DNA of 64,000 nucleotides, taken from Rhizobium sp. Q54 (lineage in GTDB: Bacteria; Pseudomonadota; Alphaproteobacteria; ATCC43930; CGMCC-115725). Both the position numbers and the translations under genes were made by a program. Of this stretch, positions 8,232-17,982 are shown piece by piece (position 1 is the first letter of the stretch; every line of letters begins with the position of its first letter). The notes below the pieces were generated by a model. It did no database searches, was not told where the DNA came from, and was given only the letters and a program-made list of their open reading frames with translations. Location of the stretch: assembly GCA_945861155.1 (NCBI GenBank), contig CAMATN010000002.1, positions 20,956-84,955 of the forward strand. The letters are read 5' to 3'.

Positions 8232-9097
8232 ATCGCATGGGCTCGCCGGCGCTGCGGGCCTCCCGGCTGGCGGTCTATCTTGCCTGGACGCTGCTGTTGA
8301 TGCCGGTGCAGGCCGGCGGCCTGTTGTTGCGGCGACCCTGGGTGGCGCGCTTTCCGCGCTTCTATCACCGAAGCTGCTGCCGCATGCTGGGCTTGCGGGT
8401 CCGTTCGATCGGGCGGCCGGTGACGGCCCGCCCGGTGCTGTTCGCCGCCAACCATGTCTCCTATCTCGACATCACGGTCTTCGGGTCGCTGCTCGCGGCT
8501 TCGTTCATTGCCAAGCACGAGGTCGCCGGCTGGCCGCTCTTCGGCTGGCTCGCGCGGCTGCAGCGATCAGTCTTCATCGATCGCCGGGTGCGCAGCACGG
8601 CGCACCAGCGCGACAGCATCGCCGGTCGGCTCGCCGCCAGGGAGGCGCTGATCCTGTTTCCCGAGGGAACGAGCGGCGACGGCAACCGGGTGCTGCCGTT
8701 CAAGAGCGCGCTATTCAGCGTCGCCGACCACTCGGCGACCGGACCGGTGACCGTCCAGCCCGTGTCGATCGCCTATACCAAACTCGACGGAATGCCGATC
8801 GGGCGCCGGTTGCGGCCGTTATTCTGCTGGTACGGCTCGATGTCCCTGGCGCCGCATTTGTGGCGGATGTTGGGCATGGGCACGGTCGAGGTCGTCGTCG
8901 AATTCCATCCGCCGACGACGCTGGCCGATTGCGGCTCGCGCAAGATGCTGGCGCGCTATTGTCAGGAGCGCGTCATCAGCGGCGTCGCCAATGCGTTGAG
9001 CGGCCGGCATGAGCCTTCCGACGACGCGCCATCGGGGCCGCAGCGCCGGCCGGCCGGCGCCGATGCCCGGCGCTCGGATGGCCCGGCGCTCGCATGA
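8219..9097 (+). CDS. olsA: Lysophospholipid/lyso-ornithine-lipid acyltransferase (PlsC/OlsA family)
   Basis: The acyltransferase block NHVSYLDI carries the HX4D catalytic motif, followed by FPEGTSGDGNRVLPFKSALF, the second conserved block of the PlsC family. An N-terminal hydrophobic segment (VYLAWTLLLMPVQAGGLLL) anchors it to the inner membrane. The start overlaps olsB by 13 bases (ATG 8219; ATG 8237 is an alternative), so translation is probably coupled. Its place directly after olsB points to the second ornithine-lipid step, O-acylation of lyso-ornithine lipid, though a 1-acylglycerol-3-phosphate acyltransferase role cannot be excluded. The last 35 residues are charged and low in conservation. 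Confidence 0.88.
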   Translation: MGGVDRMGSPALRASRLAVYLAWTLLLMPVQAGGLLLRRPWVARFPRFYHRSCCRMLGLRVRSIGRPVTARPVLFAANHVSYLDITVFGSLLAASFIAKHEVAGWPLFGWLARLQRSVFIDRRVRSTAHQRDSIAGRLAAREALILFPEGTSGDGNRVLPFKSALFSVADHSATGPVTVQPVSIAYTKLDGMPIGRRLRPLFCWYGSMSLAPHLWRMLGMGTVEVVVEFHPPTTLADCGSRKMLARYCQERVISGVANALSGRHEPSDDAPSGPQRRPAGADARRSDGPALA

Positions 9098-9128
9098 CCC
9101 GGCTCGTTTGCCACCCGCCTAGGTGCCC

Positions 9129-10526
9129 ATGACAAAACACCTTTTTATCAAGACCTACGGCTGCCAGATGAATGTGTACGATTCGGCGCGCATGGCCGAG
9201 TTGATGACGCCGTTGGGCTATGCGCTGGCGGCGAGCCCCGAGGGCGCCGATTTGGTGATCCTCAATACCTGCCATATCCGCGACAAGGCGGCCGAGAAGG
9301 TGTTTTCCGAACTCGGCACGATCCGCCGGCTGAAAGAGGCGCGCGCACGACAGGGCGGCCGCATGATCGTCGCGGTCGCCGGCTGCGTCGCCCAGGCCGA
9401 AGGCGCCGAGATTTTCGAACGCGCGCCCTTTGTCGACCTCGTGTTCGGGCCTCAGACCTATCACAATCTGCCCGAGATGGTGGCGCGGGCGAGCCGCGCC
9501 GCCGGCGAGCGGGTGCTCGATACGAGCTTTCCGGCGGAACCCAAATTCGATTTCCTGCCGCCGACCACGACCGCGCCGGGCGTCAGTGCGTTCTTGACCG
9601 TGCAGGAGGGGTGCGACAAGTTCTGCACCTTCTGCGTCGTGCCCTATACGCGGGGCGCCGAGTACTCCCGCCCGGCGGCCGAGATCATCGCCGAGGCGCG
9701 CCTGCTGGTCGCGGGCGGCGCGCGCGAGATCACGCTGCTGGGCCAGAACGTCAACGCCTATCACGGCCATGCCCCGCCAGATGGACCAAATGGGGGCGAG
9801 TGGCGCCTCGGTGAACTGATCCGCGCCCTCGCCCGGATTCCCGGGCTCGCCCGCCTGCGCTACACGACGTCGCACCCGCGCGATGTCGATGACGGGCTCG
9901 TCGCGGCGCATCGCGACGTGCCGGAATTGATGCCGTTCCTGCATCTGCCGGTGCAGAGCGGCTCCGACCGGGTGCTCGCGGCGATGAACCGGCGGCACAC
10001 CGCCGACCAATACCGCCAGACCGTCGGCCGGCTGCGCGGCGCCCGTCCGGATCTCGCTCTGTCGTCCGATTTCATCGTCGGCTTTCCGGGCGAAAGCGCG
10101 GCCGATTTCCAGGCGACCCTCGATCTGGTTGGCGAGATCGGATTCGCCCAGGCCTTCTCGTTCAAATACTCGCCGCGTCCCGGCACCCCGGCCGCGAGCG
10201 CCGGGGACCAGGTGCCGGAGCCGGTCAAGACCGAGCGGCTGGCCGCCTTGCAGGCCCTGCTGCGGGAGCAGCAGCGCGCGTTCGGCCAATCCTCGATCGG
10301 CCGAACCCTGCCGGTACTGTTCGAAAAGCCTGGCCGCCATCCGGGACAGCTGGTCGGCCGCAGCCCCTATTCGCAAAGCGTCCATGCCGAAGCCGGGGCA
10401 GAGCGGATCGGCGATATCGTGCCGGTGACGATCCTCGATGCGCAGCCCAACAGCCTCGCCGGCGCGATCGAGCCGGAACCTCGTTCGTTGGCGGAGCCTC
10501 GTTTGCTGGCGGAGCACCGGGCGTGA
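9129..10526 (+). CDS. miaB: tRNA-2-methylthio-N6-dimethylallyladenosine synthase MiaB
   Basis: MiaB is a radical-SAM methylthiotransferase modifying A37 of tRNAs. The N-terminal UPF0004 domain supplies three cluster Cys: C12 in KTYGCQMN, one in [10 protein letters not shown] and one in [11 protein letters not shown]. The radical-SAM motif is [19 protein letters not shown], with CX3CX2C. A TRAM domain closes the protein ([15 protein letters not shown]). ATG 9129 fits the conserved start better than GTG 9123. The last 20 residues ([16 protein letters not shown]) come from an imperfect 18-bp tandem duplication at 10479-10514. The stop overlaps the phoH GTG by four bases. Confidence 0.96.
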   Translation: MTKHLFIKTYGCQMNVYDSARMAELMTPLGYALAASPEGADLVILNTCHIRDKAAEKVFSELGTIRRLKEARARQGGRMIVAVAGCVAQAEGAEIFERAPFVDLVFGPQTYHNLPEMVARASRAAGERVLDTSFPAEPKFDFLPPTTTAPGVSAFLTVQEGCDKFCTFCVVPYTRGAEYSRPAAEIIAEARLLVAGGAREITLLGQNVNAYHGHAPPDGPNGGEWRLGELIRALARIPGLARLRYTTSHPRDVDDGLVAAHRDVPELMPFLHLPVQSGSDRVLAAMNRRHTADQYRQTVGRLRGARPDLALSSDFIVGFPGESAADFQATLDLVGEIGFAQAFSFKYSPRPGTPAASAGDQVPEPVKTERLAALQALLREQQRAFGQSSIGRTLPVLFEKPGRHPGQLVGRSPYSQSVHAEAGAERIGDIVPVTILDAQPNSLAGAIEPEPRSLAEPRLLAEHRA

Positions 10527-11542
10527 GCGCGGTGCCGCCGCAGATCGAGGCCGACCCCGCGGCCGCCGGGCGTGCCCAGCTCGAATTCGACGACAATCTG
10601 CTGCTGCCGGCGCTTTATGGCGAGCGCGACCAGCACCTCGACCGCATCGAGCGCCAGCTCGGCGTCTCGCTGATGTCGCGCGGCAACCGGCTGTCGATCG
10701 CCGGGCCGGCCTCGGCGACCGAGGTGGCGCGGCTCGCCCTGACCCGGCTCTACGACCGGCTGAAGCACGGCCAGGAGATCGACCTCGCTGCGGTCGACGC
10801 GGCGATGCGGCTGGCCCAGGCGGGGGTCGAGGATAAGAGCCCCAGCCTGTGGCGCGAGGATGCCGGGTTCCGCACCAGGAAGCGCCGCGTCGCGCCGCGC
10901 TCGGCGGCGCAGGCCGACTATGTCAGGGCGATGCGCGAGCACGAGCTGGTGTTCGGCCTGGGGCCCGCCGGCACCGGCAAGACCTATCTCGCGGTGGCCG
11001 CCGCGATCGATCTGCTGATGGCCGGCAAGGTCGAGCGGATCATCCTGTCGCGCCCCGCGGTCGAGGCCGGCGAGCGGCTCGGCTTCCTGCCCGGCGATCT
11101 GCGCGACAAGGTCGATCCCTATCTGCGGCCGATCTTCGACGCGCTCAACGACATGATGCCGGCCGACCAGCTCGCCAAGCGCCTCGCCAGCACCGAGATC
11201 GAGGTGGCGCCGATCGCGTTCATGCGCGGGCGCACGCTGGCGCACGCTTTCGTGATCCTCGACGAGGCGCAGAATACGACGCCGGTGCAGATGAAGATGT
11301 TCCTGACCCGGCTCGGCGAGGGCTCGCGCATGGTCGTCACCGGCGACCCGACCCAGGTCGATCTGCCGATCGGGAGCCGTTCGGGCCTCGCCGACGCGCT
11401 CGAGGCGCTGCGCGGGATCGAGGATATCGGGATCGTGCGCTTTACCGAAAAGGATGTGGTGCGCCATCCGATGGTGGCGCGTATCGTCGGCGCCTACGAG
11501 GCGCGCGACCGCGCCGCGCGCGGCGCCGAGTCGCCAGGCTAG
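10523..11542 (+). CDS. phoH: PhoH-family ATPase
   Basis: This is a P-loop ATPase of the PhoH/YbeZ group, which works with YbeY in ribosome and RNA metabolism and has proposed RNA helicase activity. Walker A GPAGTGKT lies near residues 150-157 and the Walker B-like segment [11 protein letters not shown] further on; [11 protein letters not shown] is the conserved sensor stretch. An N-terminal KH-like region precedes the ATPase domain. The gene starts with GTG inside the miaB stop (GTGA overlap) and ends five bases before ybeY, so miaB-phoH-ybeY-corC-lnt form one operon, the conserved alphaproteobacterial order. Confidence 0.93.
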   Translation: MSAVPPQIEADPAAAGRAQLEFDDNLLLPALYGERDQHLDRIERQLGVSLMSRGNRLSIAGPASATEVARLALTRLYDRLKHGQEIDLAAVDAAMRLAQAGVEDKSPSLWREDAGFRTRKRRVAPRSAAQADYVRAMREHELVFGLGPAGTGKTYLAVAAAIDLLMAGKVERIILSRPAVEAGERLGFLPGDLRDKVDPYLRPIFDALNDMMPADQLAKRLASTEIEVAPIAFMRGRTLAHAFVILDEAQNTTPVQMKMFLTRLGEGSRMVVTGDPTQVDLPIGSRSGLADALEALRGIEDIGIVRFTEKDVVRHPMVARIVGAYEARDRAARGAESPG

Positions 11543-11547
11543 CAAGG

Positions 11548-12057
11548 ATGAGCACCGCATCGGCGCAGGCATTTTCGATCGAGGTCTCGGTGTCCTGCGA
11601 TGCCTGGCTGACCCTCTGTCCCGATGCGGAAGGGCTTGCCGAGAGCGCCGCGCGCGCTACGCTGGCGGATGCCATGGATCAGGCGAGCGCACCGCTGCTG
11701 ATCGGCGTTATCCTGACCGACGACGCGGAGCAGCGCGAGCTGAACCGCACCTATCGCGGCAAGGATGCGCCGACGAATGTTCTCTCCTTTGCGATTGCCG
11801 ACCCCGCCGTCGCGCCTCCGCCCGGCGCGCCGATCCTGCTGGGCGACGTCGTTCTCGCCTGCGAGACGATCGCGCGCGAGGCCGCCGAGCAGAACAAGCC
11901 CCTGCCCGACCATCTGCGCCACCTCGTCGTGCACGGCGTCCTGCATTTGCTCGGGCTCGACCATCAGAGCGAGGCGGACGCCGCGATCATGGAAACGCGC
12001 GAGGTTGAGATATTGGCCCGCCTGGGGGTGCCAACCCCCTACCGCGACACGGTTTGA
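11548..12057 (+). CDS. ybeY: Endoribonuclease/rRNA maturation factor YbeY
   Basis: YbeY is a zinc-dependent single-strand endoribonuclease involved in 16S rRNA 3' processing and ribosome quality control. The 169-residue protein has the metal site HGVLHLLGLDH (H3XH5XH pattern) and the upstream strand RTYRGKDAPTNVLSFAI, both diagnostic. ATG 11548 is preceded by AAGG at suitable spacing, and the gene begins five bases after phoH. It is cytosolic and probably acts together with the adjacent PhoH protein. Confidence 0.94.
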   Translation: MSTASAQAFSIEVSVSCDAWLTLCPDAEGLAESAARATLADAMDQASAPLLIGVILTDDAEQRELNRTYRGKDAPTNVLSFAIADPAVAPPPGAPILLGDVVLACETIAREAAEQNKPLPDHLRHLVVHGVLHLLGLDHQSEADAAIMETREVEILARLGVPTPYRDTV

Positions 12058-12083
12058 CCCTGTAACCTGGACCGTCATCCTCG

Positions 12084-13034
12084 ATGAGCGACAGTGCGCC
12101 GCCCGATAGCGACGGCCGGCCTCGATACCATCCGCCGAAATCCAACCACCCAAAAAACGGGGGAGGATCGCTGTCGCCGCTGCGCAAATTTCTGCGCCTG
12201 TTGCGCGGGTCGCGCGGGCCGCGGGACGCGCAGGCGACGATGGACGCGCTGATCGCGGCCGCCGCGCTCGACGGCGACACGCCGATCACGCCGCAGGAGC
12301 GGTTCCTGATCGGGAACATCCTCAAGGTTCACGAATCCAACGCCGCCGACGTCATGGTGCCGCGGGTCGACATCGTCGCCCTCGACATCGACCAGCCCTT
12401 TGCCGAAGTCGTCAAATGCATGGTCGAGAACGGCCATTCGCGCGTTCCGGTCTATCGCGAGACGCTCGACGACGTGATCGGCTTTATCCATGTCAAGGAT
12501 GTGCTGGCCCCGGTCGCCGACCGCCGTCCGGCCCGGCTGGAACGCCTGTTGCGCAAGGTCCTCTATGTCGCGCCCTCGGTGCCGATCCTCGATCTGCTGG
12601 TGCAGATGCGTCAGGCGCGAACCCATATCGCGATGGTGGTCGACGAGTTCGGCGGGATCGACGGGCTGGTCACGATCGAGGATTTGATCGAGGAGATCGT
12701 CGGCGATATCGAGGACGAGCACGATGTGCCCGAGACGCCGACGCTGATCGAGCGCCCCGACGGCAGCGTCATCGCCGACGCCCGGCTCCCGATCGAGGCG
12801 CTCGAGGAACTGCGCGGGTTGCGGTTGCGCCCGGGGAGCGACCAGGAATCGGTCGACACGCTGGGCGGCCTCGTTTTCACGCTGGCCGGCCGGGTGCCAA
12901 AGCGCGGCGAGGTGATCACCCATCCCGACGGCATCGAGTTCGAGGTGCTCGATGCCGACCCGCGGCGCGCCAAGCGCCTGCGGATACGCGGTCTGCCGGC
13001 GTCGATCGGCGGCAAAGGCGCGGCGAGTGCCTGA
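12084..13034 (+). CDS. CorC/HlyC-type CBS-domain protein
   Basis: The 316-residue protein has two CBS domains (VMVPRVDIVALDIDQPFAEV and VLYVAPSVPILDLLVQMRQA), the linker GGIDGLVTIEDLIEEIVGDIEDEHD, and a C-terminal CorC_HlyC domain with QESVDTLGGLVFTLAGRVP. There are no membrane segments, so this is the short soluble CorC form, as opposed to the membrane CNNM type. Family members are linked to Mg/Co efflux and sometimes called hemolysins, but in this genomic position next to ybeY and lnt a housekeeping role is likely. The start lies 26 bases after ybeY; the 3' end overlaps the lnt GTG. Confidence 0.9.
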   Translation: MSDSAPPDSDGRPRYHPPKSNHPKNGGGSLSPLRKFLRLLRGSRGPRDAQATMDALIAAAALDGDTPITPQERFLIGNILKVHESNAADVMVPRVDIVALDIDQPFAEVVKCMVENGHSRVPVYRETLDDVIGFIHVKDVLAPVADRRPARLERLLRKVLYVAPSVPILDLLVQMRQARTHIAMVVDEFGGIDGLVTIEDLIEEIVGDIEDEHDVPETPTLIERPDGSVIADARLPIEALEELRGLRLRPGSDQESVDTLGGLVFTLAGRVPKRGEVITHPDGIEFEVLDADPRRAKRLRIRGLPASIGGKGAASA

Positions 13035-14649
13035 AACCTCGCTGCTGCGCGCGCAGCCCGGCGCCCGGATCGAGACCGGATTGTGCCGGGTGGCGCACGA
13101 GCTTGCGGCGCTGACCGGGTGGCGGCGTTACGGGCTCGGCTTCCTGTGCGGCGCGCTGCTCGCCGGCGCGCTGCCGCCGGTCGATCTGACGCCGCTGATC
13201 TTTATCGCGTTCCCGGCCCTGCTGTGGCTCGACGAGGGCAGCGCGGGGCCGTCGGCTTCGGCCCGGCTCGGTTACGCGTTCGGGCTCGGTTTTTTCGTCG
13301 CCGGCCTCTATTGGATCGCGGCGGCGCTGTTTGTCGACATCGACCGGTTCTGGTGGGCGTTGCCGTTTGCGGTCGTCGGCTTGCCGGCGCTGCTGGCGTT
13401 GTTCCCGGCCGCCGCTCTTGGCGTCACCGGCTTCCTCGCGACGCGGCTGCGTCTCGCGCCCGCCGCGCGCGTGTGCCTGTTCGCGGTGGCGTGGAGCGCG
13501 GCCGAGTGGGCGCGCGGGCATTTCTTCACCGGCTTTCCGTGGAACCTCGTCGGCTATGTCTGGTCGGGCGGTTTTCCGGGCGCCATCGCGATGTTGCAGA
13601 GCACCGCCTGGCTCGGCATTTACGGGCTGAGTTTTATGACGGTGCTCGCCGCCGCGCTGCCGGCGTTGCTGGGCGCCGCGTCGCTGCGGCCGCTGACGCC
13701 GGCGCGGCGCGCGGCGCCGGCGCTCGCCGCCGCCCTGCTGATCATCGTCCCCGCGGTCGCCGGCATGATCCGGCTCGAGCAGCTTCCGACCCGAATGACC
13801 GGCGCCTGGGTGCGCTTGGTTCAGCCGGCAATTCCGCAATCGTTGAAATGGGACCCCGAGGCCGCGGAAAAAAACTTCCGACTGCTGATCGAGTTGAGCG
13901 GCGCGCCGGCGAAGCGGGCGCTTGCCGCGGTGCTGTGGCCGGAGGCGGCGGCGACCTTCCTGCTCGAACGCGACCCGGCGCGGCGGGCCGAGATCGCCGC
14001 GGTCGCGCCGAAGAACGGGTATGTGGTCACCGGCGCGCTGCGGGCTAATCCACCGCCCGCGCGGCCGACCCAAATCTGGAACAGTGTCGAGGCGATCGAC
14101 CCGGCGGGTGCGATCCGCGCCCATTACGATAAGGCGCATCTCGTGCCGTTCGGCGAGTACGTTCCGTTCGGCAGCGTTCTGCCGATGACGAAAATAACCG
14201 CGGGCAGCATCAATCTGAGCCCTGGTCCGGGACCGCGGACGATGACGCTTCCGGGGCTGCCCGCCTTTTCTCCGACGATCTGCTACGAGGCGATTTTCCC
14301 CGGCGCGGTTATCGACAGGGCGGCGCGCCCCGCCTGGATCTTCAATGTCACGAATGACGCTTGGTACGGCAGGAGCTCGGGACCCTACCAGCATCTCGCG
14401 ATCGCCCGGACCCGCGCCATCGAGGAGGGCCTGCCGCTGATCCGTGTCGCCAATAACGGCCTGAGCGCGGTGATTGACCCGGCCGGCCGGATTCTTGCCG
14501 GGATGGCTCTCGACACGATCGGGCATTTGGACACGGCGCTGCCGGCCGAAGCTGGGGCAACGCTATATGCGACCCTCGGCGATTGGATCCTGGTCGCGAT
14601 GCTGGGGCTCGGCCTCGCTCCGGTATTGTTGCTGCCGCGCGCTCGCTGA
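13027..14649 (+). CDS. lnt: Apolipoprotein N-acyltransferase Lnt
   Basis: Lnt adds the third acyl chain to lipoproteins in the inner membrane. The 540-residue protein has an N-terminal multi-helix membrane part (to about residue 240), then a nitrilase-like domain with the catalytic triad E306 (in VLWPEAAATF), K369 (in DKAHLVPFGEYVPFG) and C419 (in TICYEAIFPG), and a final C-terminal helix. The spacing agrees with E. coli Lnt. The GTG start at 13027 overlaps the corC stop by eight bases; the longer upstream frame is a shadow of corC. It closes the miaB-to-lnt operon. Confidence 0.95.
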   Translation: MPETSLLRAQPGARIETGLCRVAHELAALTGWRRYGLGFLCGALLAGALPPVDLTPLIFIAFPALLWLDEGSAGPSASARLGYAFGLGFFVAGLYWIAAALFVDIDRFWWALPFAVVGLPALLALFPAAALGVTGFLATRLRLAPAARVCLFAVAWSAAEWARGHFFTGFPWNLVGYVWSGGFPGAIAMLQSTAWLGIYGLSFMTVLAAALPALLGAASLRPLTPARRAAPALAAALLIIVPAVAGMIRLEQLPTRMTGAWVRLVQPAIPQSLKWDPEAAEKNFRLLIELSGAPAKRALAAVLWPEAAATFLLERDPARRAEIAAVAPKNGYVVTGALRANPPPARPTQIWNSVEAIDPAGAIRAHYDKAHLVPFGEYVPFGSVLPMTKITAGSINLSPGPGPRTMTLPGLPAFSPTICYEAIFPGAVIDRAARPAWIFNVTNDAWYGRSSGPYQHLAIARTRAIEEGLPLIRVANNGLSAVIDPAGRILAGMALDTIGHLDTALPAEAGATLYATLGDWILVAMLGLGLAPVLLLPRAR

Positions 14650-14710
14650 GCCGGGCCGGCGCAGATCGCGATCGGGGCGCATCTCACCTATTGCAAGTTG
14701 CGGCCCGACG

Positions 14711-14740
14711 TTGACGACATACTATTGTATGCGCTATGAC
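14711..14740 (+). promoter_or_regulatory. Promoter/operator of the XRE regulator gene
   Basis: TTGACG (14711-14716) lies 18 bases upstream of TATGAC (14735-14740). Inside the spacer is the perfect inverted repeat CATAC-TATT-GTATG (14718-14731). A palindrome at this spot, just before a gene for a helix-turn-helix protein, suggests autoregulation; this is inference from layout. Confidence 0.45.
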
Positions 14741-14766
14741 CACTCCGCTGATCAGCGCGGGGGTGT

Positions 14767-15273
14767 ATGGCGACATCGCAAATCATTCGGCGGCCGGGCC
14801 GGCCGAAATCAGACCAACCGAACCCGATCGACGTGCAGGTCGGGGCGCGGGTCCGGTTGCGCCGCAACATGCTCGGGCTCAGCCAGGAAAAGCTCGGCGA
14901 GGCGATCGGTCTGACCTTTCAGCAGGTCCAGAAATACGAGCGCGGCGCCAACCGCATCGGCGCCAGCCGGCTGCACGAGCTGAGCCGGGTGCTCGATGTG
15001 CCGGTCTCGTTCTTTTTCGACGACATGGACCCGGTGCGCGCGCCGGCCATCCCCGGCGGCTTCGCCGAGCCCCCGGCGGAGGCGTTCGAATCCGACCCGC
15101 TGCGCAAACGCGAGACGATCGAGCTGATCGAGGCCTATTTCGCGATCGACGATGCGACCGTGCGCCGCCGCCTGTTCGAATTGGCCAAGGTGCTCGCCGC
15201 GGAGGGTGTGCGCGCGCTCGAAAAAGCGCGGGAGAGGCCAACGAAACGGGGCCGGCGACAAGATCCCGCTTGA
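14767..15273 (+). CDS. XRE-family helix-turn-helix regulator (pre-metK gene)
   Basis: The 168-residue protein has a cro/C1-type helix-turn-helix near residues 25-85: VRLRRNMLGLSQEKLGEAIG, then LTFQQVQKYERGANRIGAS. The motif VPVSFFFDDMD after it is typical of an alphaproteobacterial group of small XRE regulators commonly encoded beside metK. The C-terminal half (ETIELIEAYFAIDDATVRRR) is helical and may dimerise. It has its own promoter region with a palindrome. Its targets are not known from the sequence; control of the adjacent metK is a reasonable guess. Confidence 0.9.
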   Translation: MATSQIIRRPGRPKSDQPNPIDVQVGARVRLRRNMLGLSQEKLGEAIGLTFQQVQKYERGANRIGASRLHELSRVLDVPVSFFFDDMDPVRAPAIPGGFAEPPAEAFESDPLRKRETIELIEAYFAIDDATVRRRLFELAKVLAAEGVRALEKARERPTKRGRRQDPA

Positions 15274-15297
15274 CGCTTTTGCCGCGCCATTCGACAA

Positions 15298-15320
15298 CGT
15301 GCCTCGCAGACGGGGGCACG
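15298..15320 (+). promoter_or_regulatory. Hairpin in the metK leader
   Basis: CGTGCC (15298-15303) pairs with GGCACG (15315-15320) around an 11-base loop, 66 bases before the metK start. It could be part of a leader structure. I could not match it to a known SAM-sensing riboswitch and do not claim one. Confidence 0.3.
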
Positions 15321-15386
15321 GTCGCCGTCATCACCCATCCGACCGCGCCCGGTATTTGGCGGAAGCCGATTTAGGGAGATTGCCCG

Positions 15387-16547
<1,161 letters not shown>

Positions 16548-16580
16548 GCGGCCGCGCGGGGATCGTTTGACTGACGCGGC

Positions 16581-17282
16581 TTGACCGACGCGGGAGCGCC
16601 CGAGAATCGCCGGGTTTACGGCCGCCGGCGCGGGCGCCCGCTACGGCAGGGCCGGCAGCGTCTGACGGAAACGCTGCTGCCGCGCGTCGCGATTACCCTC
16701 GGCGACGAGGGGCGGCTCGATCCGAGCAGCCTGTTCGCTGACTCCGCGTCGGCGGTCTGGCTCGAAATCGGTTTCGGCGGCGGCGAACATCTCGCCGACC
16801 AGGCCGAAACCCATCCCGATATCGGATTTATCGGCTGCGAGGTGTTCGAGAACGGCATCGCCCGGCTGGTCGGCGAAATGGAGCGCCGCGCGCTTGGCAA
16901 TATCCGCGTTTTCGCCGACGATGCGCGGCTGCTGCTCGATCGCCTGCCGCCCTCGTCGATCGGGCGGGTGTTTATCCTGTTTCCCGATCCCTGGCCGAAA
17001 CAGCGCCACCACAAGCGTCGTCTGATCGCCCGTGAAACGCTCGACGGCCTCGCCACGATCATGCCGCCGGGGGCCGAACTGCGCCTCGCGACCGACGACC
17101 GCGATTATCTGGTCTGGATGCTGGAGCACATGACGGCGCATCCGGGGTTCGCGTGGACCGCACGCAGGCCGGCGGATTGGCGCGAGCGCCCGCCCGACTG
17201 GCCGCCGACACGCTATGAGGACAAGGCCCGTGCGGCCGGGCGCGTTCCGGTGTTCTTGCGGTTTGTCCGCCGGCCCTGCTGA
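16581..17282 (+). CDS. trmB: tRNA (guanine-N7)-methyltransferase
   Basis: TrmB methylates G46 in the tRNA variable loop using SAM. The 233-residue protein has the SAM-binding motif WLEIGFGGGEHLADQAE and the family signature ILFPDPWPKQRHHKRRLI, followed by ELRLATDDRDYLVWML. A TTG start at 16581 fits the conserved N-terminal RRVYGRRRGRPLR; 14 bases upstream is a near-identical copy of the start sequence (TTGACTGACGCGG), another short tandem duplication, which gives an alternative TTG at 16567. The metK-trmB pair is typical in this class. Confidence 0.93.
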   Translation: MTDAGAPENRRVYGRRRGRPLRQGRQRLTETLLPRVAITLGDEGRLDPSSLFADSASAVWLEIGFGGGEHLADQAETHPDIGFIGCEVFENGIARLVGEMERRALGNIRVFADDARLLLDRLPPSSIGRVFILFPDPWPKQRHHKRRLIARETLDGLATIMPPGAELRLATDDRDYLVWMLEHMTAHPGFAWTARRPADWRERPPDWPPTRYEDKARAAGRVPVFLRFVRRPC

Positions 17283-17410
17283 CATGTCGCCATTGCGTCT
17301 TTTTTCGCTTTCGCCTTGCCGGGGGCGACGCATTGACTGTATTTTGGCCGCAAAAGTCCCATAGGTTCTGCCTGGGCGATCAAGCTTTGGCCGGGCCGGG
17401 TTGTTGGAGT

Positions 17411-17430
17411 GGGCCGGACGGCCCATTTTT
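17411..17430 (+). terminator. Hairpin plus T-run in the rimP leader (attenuator candidate)
   Basis: GGGCC (17411-17415) pairs with GGCCC (17420-17424) and is followed by ATTTTT. It lies in the 185-base gap between trmB and rimP, 37 bases before rimP, so it may end trmB transcripts or attenuate the rimP-nusA-infB operon. Leader RNAs upstream of rimP are known in other proteobacteria, but I cannot confirm membership of that family by eye. Confidence 0.5.
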
Positions 17431-17467
17431 CGTTTGCGCATTCATCGTCTTGCCGGGATAGGAACAT

Positions 17468-17968
17468 TTGTCGATCGACACGAACGAGATTGCCCGCATC
17501 GTCGAGCCCTCGCTGGAGGCGATGGGGTATCGCGTGGTGCGCATCGCCCTGACCGGGGTGCAGAGAGCGACGCTTCAGATCATGGCCGAACGCCGCGACG
17601 AGGCGGCGATGACGGTTGAGGATTGCGCCGATATCAGCCGCTCGGTGTCGGCGCTCCTCGATGTGGCCGACCCGATCGCCGGCGCCTATACGCTCGAGGT
17701 CAGTTCTCCGGGGATCGATCGCCCGCTGGTCCGGCCGGAAGATTACGACCGTTTCGCCGGGTTCGAAGCCCGGATCGAATTGTCGGAGCCGCACGGCGGC
17801 CGCAAGCGCTTTCGTGGGCGGCTGCTCGGGCGGGTTGACGACCAGATCCGCCTCTCCGACGAAACCGGCGAAATCCGCTTGCCGATCGCCGCCGTCACCC
17901 GGGCCAAGCTCGTGTTGACCGACGACCTTCTCGCGCTGGCCCAACGAAAGCCGGCGCAGACTCATTGA
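17468..17968 (+). CDS. rimP: Ribosome maturation factor RimP
   Basis: RimP is needed for 30S subunit assembly. Its two domains are visible in 166 residues: the N-terminal part with IVEPSLEAMGYRVVRIALTG and YTLEVSSPGIDRPLVRPEDY, and the C-terminal beta domain with FRGRLLGRVDDQIRLSDETG. The TTG start at 17468 is preceded by AGGA. It is the first gene of the rimP-nusA-ylxR-infB operon; nusA starts 14 bases after its stop. Confidence 0.95.
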   Translation: MSIDTNEIARIVEPSLEAMGYRVVRIALTGVQRATLQIMAERRDEAAMTVEDCADISRSVSALLDVADPIAGAYTLEVSSPGIDRPLVRPEDYDRFAGFEARIELSEPHGGRKRFRGRLLGRVDDQIRLSDETGEIRLPIAAVTRAKLVLTDDLLALAQRKPAQTH

Positions 17969-17982
17969 GGCACGGGAATACC

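Noticed and set aside
8976..10517. 513-residue minus-strand ORF
   Set aside because: It lies antisense to miaB, has a composition typical of GC-rich shadow frames and shows no domain.
12916..14526. 536-residue minus-strand ORF
   Set aside because: Antisense to lnt, whose catalytic triad is intact; the ORF is Arg/Gln/Gly-rich low complexity.
15274..15386. Possible SAM riboswitch ahead of metK
   Set aside because: Only one simple hairpin is visible and no match to SAM-II, SAM-V or SAM/SAH consensus could be made by eye.
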